Below, in pieces: positions 8,228 through 17,092 of a DNA stretch of 64,000 nt; the stretch's first letter is position 1; every line of letters begins with the position of its first letter. The notes under the pieces were generated by a model that ran no database searches, was not told where the DNA came from, and was given only the letters and a program-made list of their open reading frames with translations. The translations under genes were made by a program, and so were the position numbers. This DNA is from CAVUCE01 sp963739985 (GTDB taxonomy: Bacteria; Bacteroidota; Ignavibacteria; Ignavibacteriales; Ignavibacteriaceae), in contig CAVUCE010000005.1 in NCBI GenBank assembly GCA_963739985.1, forward strand, positions 62,001-126,000, given 5' to 3'.

Positions 8228-9122
8228 CGTTTATAATTTCCTTAAATTCGTCATAGATTGAATCGTCTTCGGGTAAGGCACCATCAACCTTAACAATTTC
8301 CCCGGCAAACTCTGCTGCAGTTTTATTTATCTTTTCAATATTCCAGCTTTTCAAATATCCTAAACATAAAATAGAAGCGAACGCATCTCCGGCACCTACC
8401 GTATCAACGATTTCCTCTTTCTTTATATGTGCGTTATAGCTATTTGACTCGTTACTATTATTAAAAATTATTGCACCTTCTTCTCCTTTTGTGACGCATA
8501 AAAGATCTAAGTTAAAATTCTCTAATATCATTTTTGAAGTTTCGGTTACATTCATATTTTTTTCAAAAAACAAATCGGAGATAAGATTAAGTTCATCTGT
8601 GTTAAGCTTTAAAACATTAGACGCATAAAGAGAGCTTTTGATTATTTCTTTAGTATAAAAATTTTGCCTGATGTTAAGATCACAGAAGTATTTTATGTCT
8701 TTGCCAAAAAGTGATTGAATTGTGTTTGCCGATGTTCCCGATCTTTGGGCTAAGGTTCCAAAGTACATACATTCGGTTTCGTTGTTCAAAAGATTTTCTA
8801 CAGTTTCATTCAATTCAATAAAATCGTAGGCGCGGTCTTCTTCTATTTTAAAAGTTGGAATTTTATTATCATTCAAAGAAGTAATTGCCTCTCCTGTTTT
8901 ATGTTTTCTATCTTCTTGTAAAAATAATCTCGGAATTTGTCTTTCATCAAGTATATTAACTATTTCTTTTCCCAAATCATCGGCGCCTATTCTACTAATA
9001 AAATTTCCATTTCCGGTTAGTTTAATAACATGATAAATAAAATTTAACGGCGCTCCTCCTAAGGATTTACCATTAGGATACACGTCAAATAAAATCTCGC
9101 CGATGGATGTAATATCTTTCAT
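8220..9122 (-). CDS. Fructokinase, PfkB/ribokinase family
   Basis: 300 aa, the standard length for PfkB sugar kinases. The N-terminal substrate loop GKSLGGAPLNF and the C-terminal catalytic signature DTVGAGDAF are both present; the Asp of GAGD is the catalytic base. As first gene of the sucrose operon it probably phosphorylates fructose released by sucrose synthase to fructose-6-phosphate. That feeds glycolysis or returns to sucrose-phosphate synthase. Fructose specificity is inferred from this context and from the GGAPLNF loop shared with bacterial fructokinases. Its stop overlaps the start of the SPS gene. The operon promoter should lie in the AT-rich stretch 9123-9300 but no clear element was found. 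Confidence 0.88.
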   Translation of the reverse strand: MKDITSIGEILFDVYPNGKSLGGAPLNFIYHVIKLTGNGNFISRIGADDLGKEIVNILDERQIPRLFLQEDRKHKTGEAITSLNDNKIPTFKIEEDRAYDFIELNETVENLLNNETECMYFGTLAQRSGTSANTIQSLFGKDIKYFCDLNIRQNFYTKEIIKSSLYASNVLKLNTDELNLISDLFFEKNMNVTETSKMILENFNLDLLCVTKGEEGAIIFNNSNESNSYNAHIKKEEIVDTVGAGDAFASILCLGYLKSWNIEKINKTAAEFAGEIVKVDGALPEDDSIYDEFKEIINDE

Positions 9123-9327
9123 AAAAACATTCTCTTATAAATTATCGTCTTTATATAATATAAGATTTTCTTTTAATCGCAAGTAATCTAAGGCACTAAA
9201 GATTCATCTCACGCGCATATAGTGTTTGGCTTAATGAACATATAGACCAAAATAAATGTTTTGAAGGGAATTTAATTTAGTTTGTAAGTGTTATGTTCTT
9301 AAACAAAAAACAAGGATGCGGGGATCA

Positions 9328-9788
9328 ATGAATATATATAGATTTGAATCAAAACAAAAATTAAAGATGAGCATAAGTGAAGCGTGGGAATTTTTTTCTA
9401 ATGCAAATAATTTAACTGTTATTACACCACCATGGCTAAATTTTGATATTCAAACCAAGGTAGATGAAAAAATGTACGCCGGAATGATAATAAAGTATAA
9501 AGTTAAACCACTTCTAAATATTCCAATGACGTGGGTTACGGAAATTACGCACGTTGAAGAACTTAAAATTTTTTGTGGATGAACAACGTTTTGGGCCGTA
9601 CAAATTTTGGCATCACAAACATATATTTAACAAAGTTGATAGCGGAGTTGAAATGGTAGATATTGTTGATTACATGCTTCCTTTTTCTTCTGCTACCGGA
9701 TTTGATAAACAAATTTATTGTATCAAAAAAGATTCAGCAAATTTTTGAATTTAGAAAAAAAGTTATGGATGAGAGATTTGGTATGTGA
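9328..9788 (+). pseudogene. SRPBCC-family (polyketide cyclase/START-like) protein, two frameshifts
   Basis: Conceptual assembly of three frames gives one ~153-aa SRPBCC protein. Segment 1 (from ATG 9328, MNIYRFESKQK...ITHVEE) runs off frame in the A4T6 run near 9566-9573. Segment 2 carries the family core KFFVDEQRFGPYKFWHHKH...VDIVDYMLPF. Segment 3, after a second shift near 9695-9720, gives VSKKIQQIFEFRKKVMDERFGM-stop (stop at 9786-9788). Each segment matches the expected part of these ligand-binding domain proteins, so this is a broken gene and not three small ones. ATG 9328 with GGGG upstream is preferred over ATG 9316. The function of the family is poorly known. Either decay or base-call indels could explain it. 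Confidence 0.8.
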
Positions 9789-9929
9789 TTAAAAACTCTA
9801 TTATAAATTAATTTTATTTCAAATAAACTTAATGTTGTAAAATTAAAAAATAATTCATCCCTTTTTGATTTATCAGGTTTCGTGATGTATTTTATGTTTA
9901 ATTAATTTCTAAATATAAGCGGAACTGAT

Positions 9930-10406
9930 ATGGCAATGACTACAATAGAAATGTCCAAGCGAAAAAAGATAGCTTTAATTGCTCATGATAATAGAAAAAT
10001 GGATTTACTTGAATGGGCAAAGTTTAATAGAGATTTACTGGCAAAGCATGAATTATCCGGAACGGGAACAACCGGAAAAATAATTGCAAACGAGTTGAAC
10101 TTAAAAGTAAAAAGATTTAAAAGCGGGCCGCTTGGCGGCGATCAGCAAGTCGGTGCAAAAATAGCAGAAGGTGAAATTGATTTTTTAATTTTCTTCTGGG
10201 ATCCGCTAGAGCCGCTTCCCCACGATCCGGATATAAAAGCGCTTCTTCGTTTAGCTGTGGTTTATAATATTCCGGTTGCATGCGATAGGGCTTCGGCAGA
10301 TTTTATAATTTCCTCTCCTTTGATGGATGAAGTTTATCCCAGACAAATGATAAATTATCAGGATAGAATGATGAAAGTTGAGAATCAAAGATTAGTACAA
10401 GAATAA
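9930..10406 (+). CDS. mgsA: Methylglyoxal synthase
   Basis: 158 aa, close to the usual ~150. The enzyme converts dihydroxyacetone phosphate to methylglyoxal and phosphate, bypassing lower glycolysis when phosphate is limiting. Visible family motifs: IALIAHDNRK near the N-terminus with the catalytic Asp region, the phosphate-binding GTGTTGK, SGPLGGDQQVGA, and FFWDPLEPLPHDPDIKALLRLA with the active-site His and Asp. The C-terminus is slightly longer than in E. coli. The start could be ATG 9930 or 9936; both keep the domain whole. It stands alone on the plus strand between two disrupted genes and is itself intact. Confidence 0.95.
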   Translation: MAMTTIEMSKRKKIALIAHDNRKMDLLEWAKFNRDLLAKHELSGTGTTGKIIANELNLKVKRFKSGPLGGDQQVGAKIAEGEIDFLIFFWDPLEPLPHDPDIKALLRLAVVYNIPVACDRASADFIISSPLMDEVYPRQMINYQDRMMKVENQRLVQE

Positions 10407-10493
10407 GACAATATGTCCCTTTCCCATTAATTATATAAGTATGACTTCCATTAATGGTGAATAAACTTTCATTACAAAAATATAAAATAGAAT

Positions 10494-12176
10494 ATGTTTT
10501 TTTTAGGAATATTTTCATATTTCCAGATACTGATTTTACCTGGATCGATCATTTTAATTTTGCTAAAATATAAGACCAAGGGCCCACTGAATATCTTTTT
10601 GCTATCAATGGGTTTAAGTTTATATTTTAATTTTATTGTTGTAATATTTTTTACGGCATTAAAGATATATACATCACTCATCGTCTATTTATTATTCACA
10701 ATTGAACTGTTTCTTCTTGTGGCTTTAGTATTTAGAAGAAAGTATAACTTATCATGGCTTAAGATTTCATTTAGAGAATTTTTAAATAACTTTATTTCTT
10801 ACCTAAATAATCTCTCGTTCCTTCATAAAATCCTTTTTATTACGACAATTATTTTATTAATCTTTTTTTGTTCACTCATTCCTGATAATTTAACAAACAT
10901 ACTGTACTTCAATGATGCTCTTGTTAGAAATAATTGGGTTGTTGATTGGGCATCAAATATGTTACCCCAACATACAGGACATTATCCTCAATTGCTGCCT
11001 GCAAATATGTCACTAGCATACGTATTTACACAGAGCAAAATAATTGAGTTTTTTCCTAAGGCAATCACCCCGTTTTTCTTTTTAGGTATACTGCTTATTT
11101 TTTTTGATTTGTCATTTAAAGAAAAACCTCTAGTCTATCTAACTAGTTTTATAATATATTCTGCAATGCTTATCATATTCTATTCAATTATGTTTATAAC
11201 AAGCGCAAACGCAGATATTCCAACAGCTTTTCTTGGCTTTTTGGTTTTTTATACAATCAAAACTAATAATTCTAATGAATTTGAATTTAATACAATTCTT
11301 TTGGTGATACTATTTGCAACTTCATCGGCAAATACAAAATTGGCAGGGATGTTTATCGTCGGTCTCTCTATGCTTTGGGTTGTTTATTACACTTATAAAA
11401 ACAAAGAATCTATCTCAAACGGAAAAATATTTAAAACGGCGGTAGTTATTTTATTTCTCTTTGTACTGAATTTTGTTTGGTACATTATAAAACCAAATAT
11501 GAGGCAGGGTTTAGGTGAATCACCATTTATGGTTACATCAACAATCTCTGATAAAATTGCTTATGGAACACACATGTTATTTTTTAGTTTTGGTCCGATT
11601 TTATCTTTGTTTTTAATAATAACCCTGATCTTGGCATTGTTTAAAAAGGAATCTAAATATATTGTCGTTTTTATGATATTTCCTATAACCGCGCTATGGG
11701 TATTTCTGTATAATTATGATTATAGAAATCTAAGCATTATACTTCCGTTTGTTGCATATGCTTCTGCACTTGGTTTGCAGTTTTTATATAAAAAAGTAGT
11801 TAATGAACAGTCGAGCAGCTCCTTAAATAAAATCTGTAAAAATGAGGAAGATAAAACGTTCTCTAAAAAACGATATTATCTCTATAACGCAGCTTTTGCT
11901 TTAATGATGTTCTTATTGTATTTGGCTATTAGTTCGGATTTTTTTTTAAACTTCGGGATTGAATTTTCATATTTTTTACATAAGTATTACTTCCATTATA
12001 ATCGAGTCATTTTTTTTACAGAGGTTGGATACTACAAATACGTTGATTACTATGTAGCTGCATTTGAAACCTTTATCATTGTAATCACCTTAATTTTTAT
12101 TTTAAGAAAATCAAAAATAAGATTGTGGCATTTAATATTTAGCGCAATAATAATCGTCAATTGTATTAAGCTTTAG
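10494..12176 (+). CDS. Multi-pass membrane protein, GT-C glycosyltransferase-like (paralogue of 24.4-26.5 kb)
   Basis: 560 aa with about 12-13 hydrophobic segments. The loop after the third or fourth TM (~residues 130-180) carries FNDALVRNNWVVDWASN and HYPQLLPANMSLAYVF. This layout (acidic residue in the first large outer loop, many TMs) resembles GT-C lipid-linked sugar transferases of the PMT/ArnT kind, but no specific family is recognised with certainty. A second, badly frameshifted copy lies at 24446-26481. That copy continues past the point where this one stops, and its continuation aligns with the piece at 12216-12560. The stop at 12174-12176 is therefore probably premature, caused by a frameshift near 12165. 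Function unknown. Confidence 0.7.
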   Translation: MFFLGIFSYFQILILPGSIILILLKYKTKGPLNIFLLSMGLSLYFNFIVVIFFTALKIYTSLIVYLLFTIELFLLVALVFRRKYNLSWLKISFREFLNNFISYLNNLSFLHKILFITTIILLIFFCSLIPDNLTNILYFNDALVRNNWVVDWASNMLPQHTGHYPQLLPANMSLAYVFTQSKIIEFFPKAITPFFFLGILLIFFDLSFKEKPLVYLTSFIIYSAMLIIFYSIMFITSANADIPTAFLGFLVFYTIKTNNSNEFEFNTILLVILFATSSANTKLAGMFIVGLSMLWVVYYTYKNKESISNGKIFKTAVVILFLFVLNFVWYIIKPNMRQGLGESPFMVTSTISDKIAYGTHMLFFSFGPILSLFLIITLILALFKKESKYIVVFMIFPITALWVFLYNYDYRNLSIILPFVAYASALGLQFLYKKVVNEQSSSSLNKICKNEEDKTFSKKRYYLYNAAFALMMFLLYLAISSDFFLNFGIEFSYFLHKYYFHYNRVIFFTEVGYYKYVDYYVAAFETFIIVITLIFILRKSKIRLWHLIFSAIIIVNCIKL

Positions 12177-12215
12177 CTATTTGAAAAAGGATAATCTTAT
12201 TACAAAAGCAAAAAT

Positions 12216-12560
12216 ATGAGATTTAAAATGGTAGATGTTCACAACCTTTATTATAGACTTATATCCTATTTTAAGACAATTCTTACTCTAGGGTTGAATT
12301 ACTATTCCAATGATGCAAATTTAAGTAATCTAATTAGCCCGGTTAACACTAGATTTATATATGAAAAAAATTTTGGTATAGAACAGCTTAATGAAAAATC
12401 TGAAGAAGCAAAGGAAAAATATTATCTATTGATTAAGTCAAAGTTAACATTAGATACTATAAAATATGTACGCAAACTCTTAACAGATAAAACATTTAAA
12501 CTTAAGTTTGAAGATGATAATTACATGTTTGTTGAAAAAATACGAACGCAAAAAAAATAA
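12216..12560 (+). pseudogene. Detached C-terminal part of the GT-C-like membrane protein
   Basis: 114 aa in the same frame as 10494-12176 but separated by stops. Between them, another frame reads SYLKKDNLITKAKI, which matches SFTKENLIARQN of the second copy at the same place. So one indel moves the gene out of frame near 12165 and a second one near 12210 brings it back. The fragment (VDVHNLYYRLISYF...YYLLIKSKLTLDTIKYVRKLL...) matches KARNIYYRLYSYL and YLLLENKKLSLENKKYIKKEI from the second copy. It is soluble, probably a periplasmic tail, and is unlikely to be translated alone since it lacks a good ribosome-binding site. Confidence 0.62.
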
Positions 12561-12614
12561 TCATTCACATCTAAAAGAACTTCCCTTTTCATATAGGCTT
12601 TGCTAATTTCTGAA

Positions 12615-13748
12615 TCAAAACCCAATAAGAAAAATTATTACTAAAGCGGTAACTAATCCAAATGTGAACTTTGATGTTAATTCTTTGTGCTGCGTTTTAT
12701 ATTTTCCCCAGAACCTTGCAGTTATAATCATTAAAATTGATATGAGTAATGTAACTCCAAAAGCTTCAACAAAACTTAAGCTATGATTAATTAATGAAGC
12801 AAAACTTTCATCATTCCAAAATCTTCTATAAATAATTTGAAGGTGCAGCCAGTATATTAGCAACGATTCTCTCCCTACTTCTATTACCACCGATTTTTGC
12901 GTTTTTCTCCATTCTGTGTAATGCCAGCTTAATGCGAGAAGAATTAATACATAACCGAGTCTTTCGATTACAAAAAATGGCTGGGGTCTCAACGTTCCAA
13001 ACCAATTAGGGAAAAATCCCGAACGATAAAATATGCCAATTGCTGCTGATAAAAATCCAACTACGAATAGATAATTTATGTAAGATTTCTCATTATTGTT
13101 AGCACGAGATCGAATATAATAATTAGCCGAAATGCCACCAGCAAAAATGAAGGTGATCCAGGGAAATAATGGAAAATTAGAACCGAGATCATTATTAAAA
13201 TATGCCGCAAACGGGCTTAAGATTATATCTTCAAATTTTATATTCCAGATAACCGGCGATAAAATCAGTACGGCAATAAGTCCTATTATTTGGAAATATA
13301 GAAAGTGTTTATCGGATTTTAAAATAATTCTACCGATAAATACAATTAATAGAGAAATGGCGATACACTGCAATATATCAACATTATAAAAGCTGATAAT
13401 AACATCTGGCGAATAAAAATTTATAAATCTTCTCAAAGATAAAATTGGAAGATGAATAGAATATCCGGCGAGTAAAATTAAAACTATGCGTCCTAGTTTT
13501 TTCCAAAACTTGTTACCAAATTTTCTTAGTTCTTCAGTTTGATTTTTTGTTGAAAGAACAAAAGCAAAACCCGAAACAAATAGAAACGAAGGTGCTACTA
13601 ATCCATTAATGAAATTTAATATTCCGAACCAGCTTGAATTTAGCAAATCAGTTTGAAGCATTGAGTTAAAAACGTGTACTTCAATCATTACTAGAAGCGC
13701 CCAGCCTCTTAACAAATCAACAAATAGAAATCGTTTTTTCTGTTCCAA
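12615..13748 (-). CDS. HGSNAT-like (DUF1624) integral membrane acyltransferase
   Basis: 377 aa with roughly ten TM helices. The N-terminus RFLFVDLLRGWALLVMIEVHVFN is the signature of the heparan-alpha-glucosaminide N-acetyltransferase catalytic domain / DUF1624 group: an Arg-Gly after the first Asp and a His within TM1. Proteins of this kind move acyl groups from cytoplasmic acyl-CoA to an extracytoplasmic acceptor. The acceptor here is unknown; the human enzyme acetylates glucosamine. Convergent with the GT-C-like gene upstream and 21 bp downstream of the YhcH-like gene, with which it may share a transcript. No frame disruption. Confidence 0.8.
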   Translation of the reverse strand: MEQKKRFLFVDLLRGWALLVMIEVHVFNSMLQTDLLNSSWFGILNFINGLVAPSFLFVSGFAFVLSTKNQTEELRKFGNKFWKKLGRIVLILLAGYSIHLPILSLRRFINFYSPDVIISFYNVDILQCIAISLLIVFIGRIILKSDKHFLYFQIIGLIAVLILSPVIWNIKFEDIILSPFAAYFNNDLGSNFPLFPWITFIFAGGISANYYIRSRANNNEKSYINYLFVVGFLSAAIGIFYRSGFFPNWFGTLRPQPFFVIERLGYVLILLALSWHYTEWRKTQKSVVIEVGRESLLIYWLHLQIIYRRFWNDESFASLINHSLSFVEAFGVTLLISILMIITARFWGKYKTQHKELTSKFTFGLVTALVIIFLIGF

Positions 13749-13769
13749 GTATTAAAAACTTCTATGTAT

Positions 13770-14225
13770 TTAGAAATTAGATCGGACTTTTATAACCACT
13801 TTAGTTACTTCCGCATTATCTTTTGATTTTATTCCCGGCATATGAGCATCTTCAGGAAAGAAGATTGTAAAATAGCCTTGTGGAACTTCTACAAAACTTC
13901 CTTCACCATTTAAAAATACAATATCTTTTTCCGGGACATATTCTTCCGAAACACTTAAATTTTCAGTATTGGCAAATCCCATTTTTTCAACGCCGGCAGC
14001 AACATATTGTACATCGACATAATTTATATGTGCTTCCCATTTTCCCTTATCTGGATTTTTACTGATATACTTACTTACAAGTGCAAACACTTCTCCATCA
14101 AGTATATCATGTCTTCCTTCCGGCAAAGAATTCAAATCGTTGTTTTGAAGGAATTCCAGAGCTTTCTTAATTCCTTCACTTAAGGCAAAATATCTTTGTG
14201 CATTTTCAAGTTTATCTAAAATCAT
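13770..14225 (-). CDS. YhcH/YjgK/YiaL family protein (DUF386)
   Basis: 151 aa, the usual length of this cupin-like family, whose members sit in sugar and sialic-acid catabolism clusters. Recognised from GRHDILDGEVFALVSKY near residues 38-54, WEAHINYVDVQYVAAG (metal-site His and Glu region), and FFPEDAHMPG near the C-terminus, where the His completes the metal-binding set. The exact activity is unsettled; YhcH was proposed to act on N-glycolylneuraminate and relatives. It follows the CocE-like gene by 14 bp on the same strand and precedes the membrane acyltransferase gene. A joint role in glycan or acylated sugar turnover is possible but only inferred. Confidence 0.88.
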   Translation of the reverse strand: MILDKLENAQRYFALSEGIKKALEFLQNNDLNSLPEGRHDILDGEVFALVSKYISKNPDKGKWEAHINYVDVQYVAAGVEKMGFANTENLSVSEEYVPEKDIVFLNGEGSFVEVPQGYFTIFFPEDAHMPGIKSKDNAEVTKVVIKVRSNF

Positions 14226-14239
14226 ATAGCATCTTTTAT

Positions 14240-16124
14240 TTATTGAATAATATTAACAATTAAACTCGAGGGATAATTTTTTGAATGAAAAACTTTTTGT
14301 ACTGCGGATTGAAAGTCTGAATCTTTAGCAAAGTAAATATTTTCAAACTTTTGAGGATTTCTATCTACCATAGGGAACCAGCTACTTTGTATTTGAACCA
14401 TAATTCTATGTCCCTTTAAGAAAGTATGATAAATATCCGGCATAGTAAAATTTATTTCTGTTACCTTATTTGGAACAAACGGTTCCGGTTTTGAATAACT
14501 GTTTCTATATTTTCCCCTCATAACATCTCCGCGAACCATCATTTGGTAACCACCCATTTTTATATTGCACGGATTTGGTTCATTGTTTTTTGCAGTATCC
14601 GGATAGACATCAATCAATTTAACAACCCAATCAGCATCTGTCCCAGATGTTGAGACATATAATTTAACAATGATTGGCCCGGCAATAGTTACATCTTTTT
14701 TTAATTCATCGGACTTGTAAACTAGTACATCCGGTCTTTGTGCTGCAAATCTCTGATCTGCGACCATATATTCTCGTGTCATTCTTGTAGTGATTTGATT
14801 AGTGAATGGAACGGGTTTGTTCGGATTGCTTATATATTTATCAAAAGGATTTTTAGAACTTTTCGGAGCTTCAAAGGATAAACCATCATTATTGTGCAAA
14901 TAAATTTTTTGTTGTTTAACATTACTTGGGGGCCAGCTACTAAGCCTTTTCCATTTGTTAGAACCTGTTTCAAAAACATAAGCTTCTGGCTGCTTGATGT
15001 TTCCTTCACCTTTTAAATAATAATTAAAAAAAGGCAGTTCAATATTTTTTTGATAATATAAACTTGTTTTACTTCCAAATTGGATGTCTCCAAAGTGATC
15101 GCCTTCTGATCTTTCCCAGCCGCCGTGAAACCATGGCCCCATTACTAAAAAGTTTTTGTTATTTGGGTTTTTGTCTTCAATAGATTTGTAAGTATTTAAT
15201 GCTCCATATAAATCTTCTGCATCGAACCACCCGCCAACGGTCATAACAGCAGGAGTGATTTTTTTAAAGTGAGGTAAAGTATTACGTGCTTGCCAAAAAA
15301 AATCATAATTAGGATGTGCCATCAATGTATCCCAAAATGGGATCTTATGTTTGAAAAATTTTTCTGTTGTAAGTTTTAAAACTTCCCATGTTAAGAAAGA
15401 AATTATATCCGTCGGGATTATCGGAAGTAAAAACGGGACTCGGCCATTTTTGAATTGGTTCTGGTCTTGGAATTCCGAATGCCGAATAAAACCAGAAAGC
15501 ATGGGGCAGCCAAAACGCACCGTGATGATGAAAATCATCATCTATAAACCAATCAGCTATAGGTGCTTGAGGTGAAGCTGCTACCAATGCAGAATTTGCA
15601 TCTATTGTTGCCATTGCTGCATAAAAGCCAGGATAAGAAATTCCGTAAATACCAACTTTACCATTATTGTGCTTTATATTTTTAACTAACCAATCTATTG
15701 TATCGTACGCATCACTGCTTTCGTCAATATCTTTTTTACTTTTTTTATTTGGAATGTAAGGACGCATATCTTCGTAAGTTCCCTCAGACATAAATTTACC
15801 ACGCACGTCCTGATAAACATAAATGTAATTCTCATGTGTAAATAATTCTGAAGGACCAAGTTGGCTGCGATATTGATCCTTGCCGTATGGAGCAACCCTA
15901 TAAGGAGTTCTTTCAAACAAAATAGGATAATTTTCGGAAGTATCTTTGGGAGAATAGACAACGGTGTATAATTTTATTCCGTCTCTCATTGGTATCATAT
16001 AAGATTGTTTGCTGAAATGTTGCGATATATATAGAGAATCTTGATTTTGTGAGTAGATTTTAATCGGGACAAAAAAAGAAAAGCCAATAAGCAAAAGCGT
16101 GAATTGAATAAAGATATTTTTCAT
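14240..16124 (-). pseudogene. CocE/NonD-family (Xaa-Pro dipeptidyl-peptidase S15-like) hydrolase, one frameshift
   Basis: Two overlapping frames together make a ~625-aa secreted hydrolase, the normal family size. The 5' part (16124 to ~15355) has a signal peptide (MKNIFIQFTLLLIGFSFF...), MRDGIKLYTVVYSP, and the nucleophile elbow GIYGISYPGFYAA with Ser. The 3' part supplies KFFKHKIPFW, HPNYDFFWQARN, VGGWFDAEDLYGA (acid residue), GPWFHGGW (His) and the beta-sandwich C-terminal domain. The frame changes inside the A5T5 run at 15354-15363: removing one A restores NRKFFKHKIPFW. Being a single homopolymer indel, this could be a sequencing artefact, phase variation or a recent mutation. If whole, it would hydrolyse acyl esters or peptides in the periplasm. 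Confidence 0.85.
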
Positions 16125-16482
16125 TTGACTATCCAGTTAAATTATTTGATGATAGACGAAGAGTAAAATAAATGAAGTGAAAATTATATCAAAAAATATT
16201 TACATTAAAAAATATCTTATTGCAAAAATATAAGTATAATATAGATTTTTAATTTTATAATAAAGTGATTTTTAGGTAGTGTTTTTTTTACTATGGAGAA
16301 ATATTAAGAGCATAAATGGTTGTGATACACAAACCTAGCATTGTTATTGATATTTACTTATCTTCCTAAAGAAGTTGATTTATTGCTCTGATTTTTTGAA
16401 AATCAAGCCGAATTTAAAATTGGTCATCATACTATTAATTTAACCTAAACAACATCTCACTCATAAAAAAAGGAAGAATATT
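16125..16482. other. Intergenic AT-rich region between divergent genes
   Basis: 358 bp between the divergently read CocE-like and outer-membrane barrel genes. Very AT-rich; no coding frame, RNA gene or strong hairpin is seen. It must hold the promoters of both genes, but no convincing -33/-7 or -24/-12 pair was found. Confidence 0.5.
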
Positions 16483-17021
16483 ATGAGAATAAAATATGCA
16501 CATTGCATTATTCCGGTTTTGGTGTTTTTGTTGTTACCTACTTCGGCAAAAGCACAGTTTCAAGAAGGTGGTAATTATTTAGGACCGTCAATAGGACTGT
16601 CATTTCTTGGTAGTTCGCCTGAATTCGGATTAAACTACGAACGCGGTGTAAATCTTAAGGATATTGGAACGGTAGGATTTGGCGGCATCTTCCGTTATTG
16701 GCACTATAGCGAATCTTTTTACGGCGGCGAATGGGGCTATACAAATATTTTGATCGGTGCACAGGGTAATTATCATTTTGTTTTAAATGATAGCAAATTT
16801 GATCCATGGCTTGGATTAATACTTGCATATGTTTCCGGTTCTGTTAGTTGGAGCGGAAGCGGTATTCAGGGATCATACTCCATCATCCGGAGGTTTTTGG
16901 TCTGCGCTACAAGGAGGAACTCGTTATTGGATTTCTCCAACTTTGGCTCTTACGGCTCGAATAGGATTGGGAACACTTAGCTATACAGCTCTTGGATATT
17001 GGCGTTGATTTTAAATTGTAA
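16483..17021 (+). pseudogene. Small outer-membrane beta-barrel protein, two frameshifts
   Basis: The assembled product is ~178 aa. It begins with a signal peptide (VFLLLPTSAKAQ) and continues with alternating strands typical of 8-stranded porin-like barrels: GPSIGLSFLGSSPEFGLNYERG, GYTNILIGAQGNYHF, WLGLILAYVSGSVSW. One shift near 16875-16890 moves to the frame reading SSGGFWSALQGGTRYWISPTLALTARIGLGTLSY. A second near 16990-16996 moves to DIGVDFKL-stop (17019-17021), the expected final aromatic/hydrophobic strand. Both shifts need removal of one base. With either unrepaired, the terminal beta-signal for BAM insertion is lost. Function unknown; similar small barrels are common in Ignavibacteria. 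Confidence 0.72.
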
Positions 17022-17042
17022 TATTATTAATTCTCACTGGTT

Positions 17043-17073
17043 TATCTCCGTAAGTATCTAACTTACGGAGATA
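17043..17073. terminator. Hairpin between convergent genes
   Basis: Perfect 12-bp stem TATCTCCGTAAG / CTTACGGAGATA with a 7-nt loop, placed between the end of the barrel gene (+) and the end of the YeiH gene (-). The T-tract on either side is weak, so intrinsic termination is plausible but not certain. Confidence 0.5.
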
Positions 17074-17092
17074 CTTTCCTTGAATATCTCTG

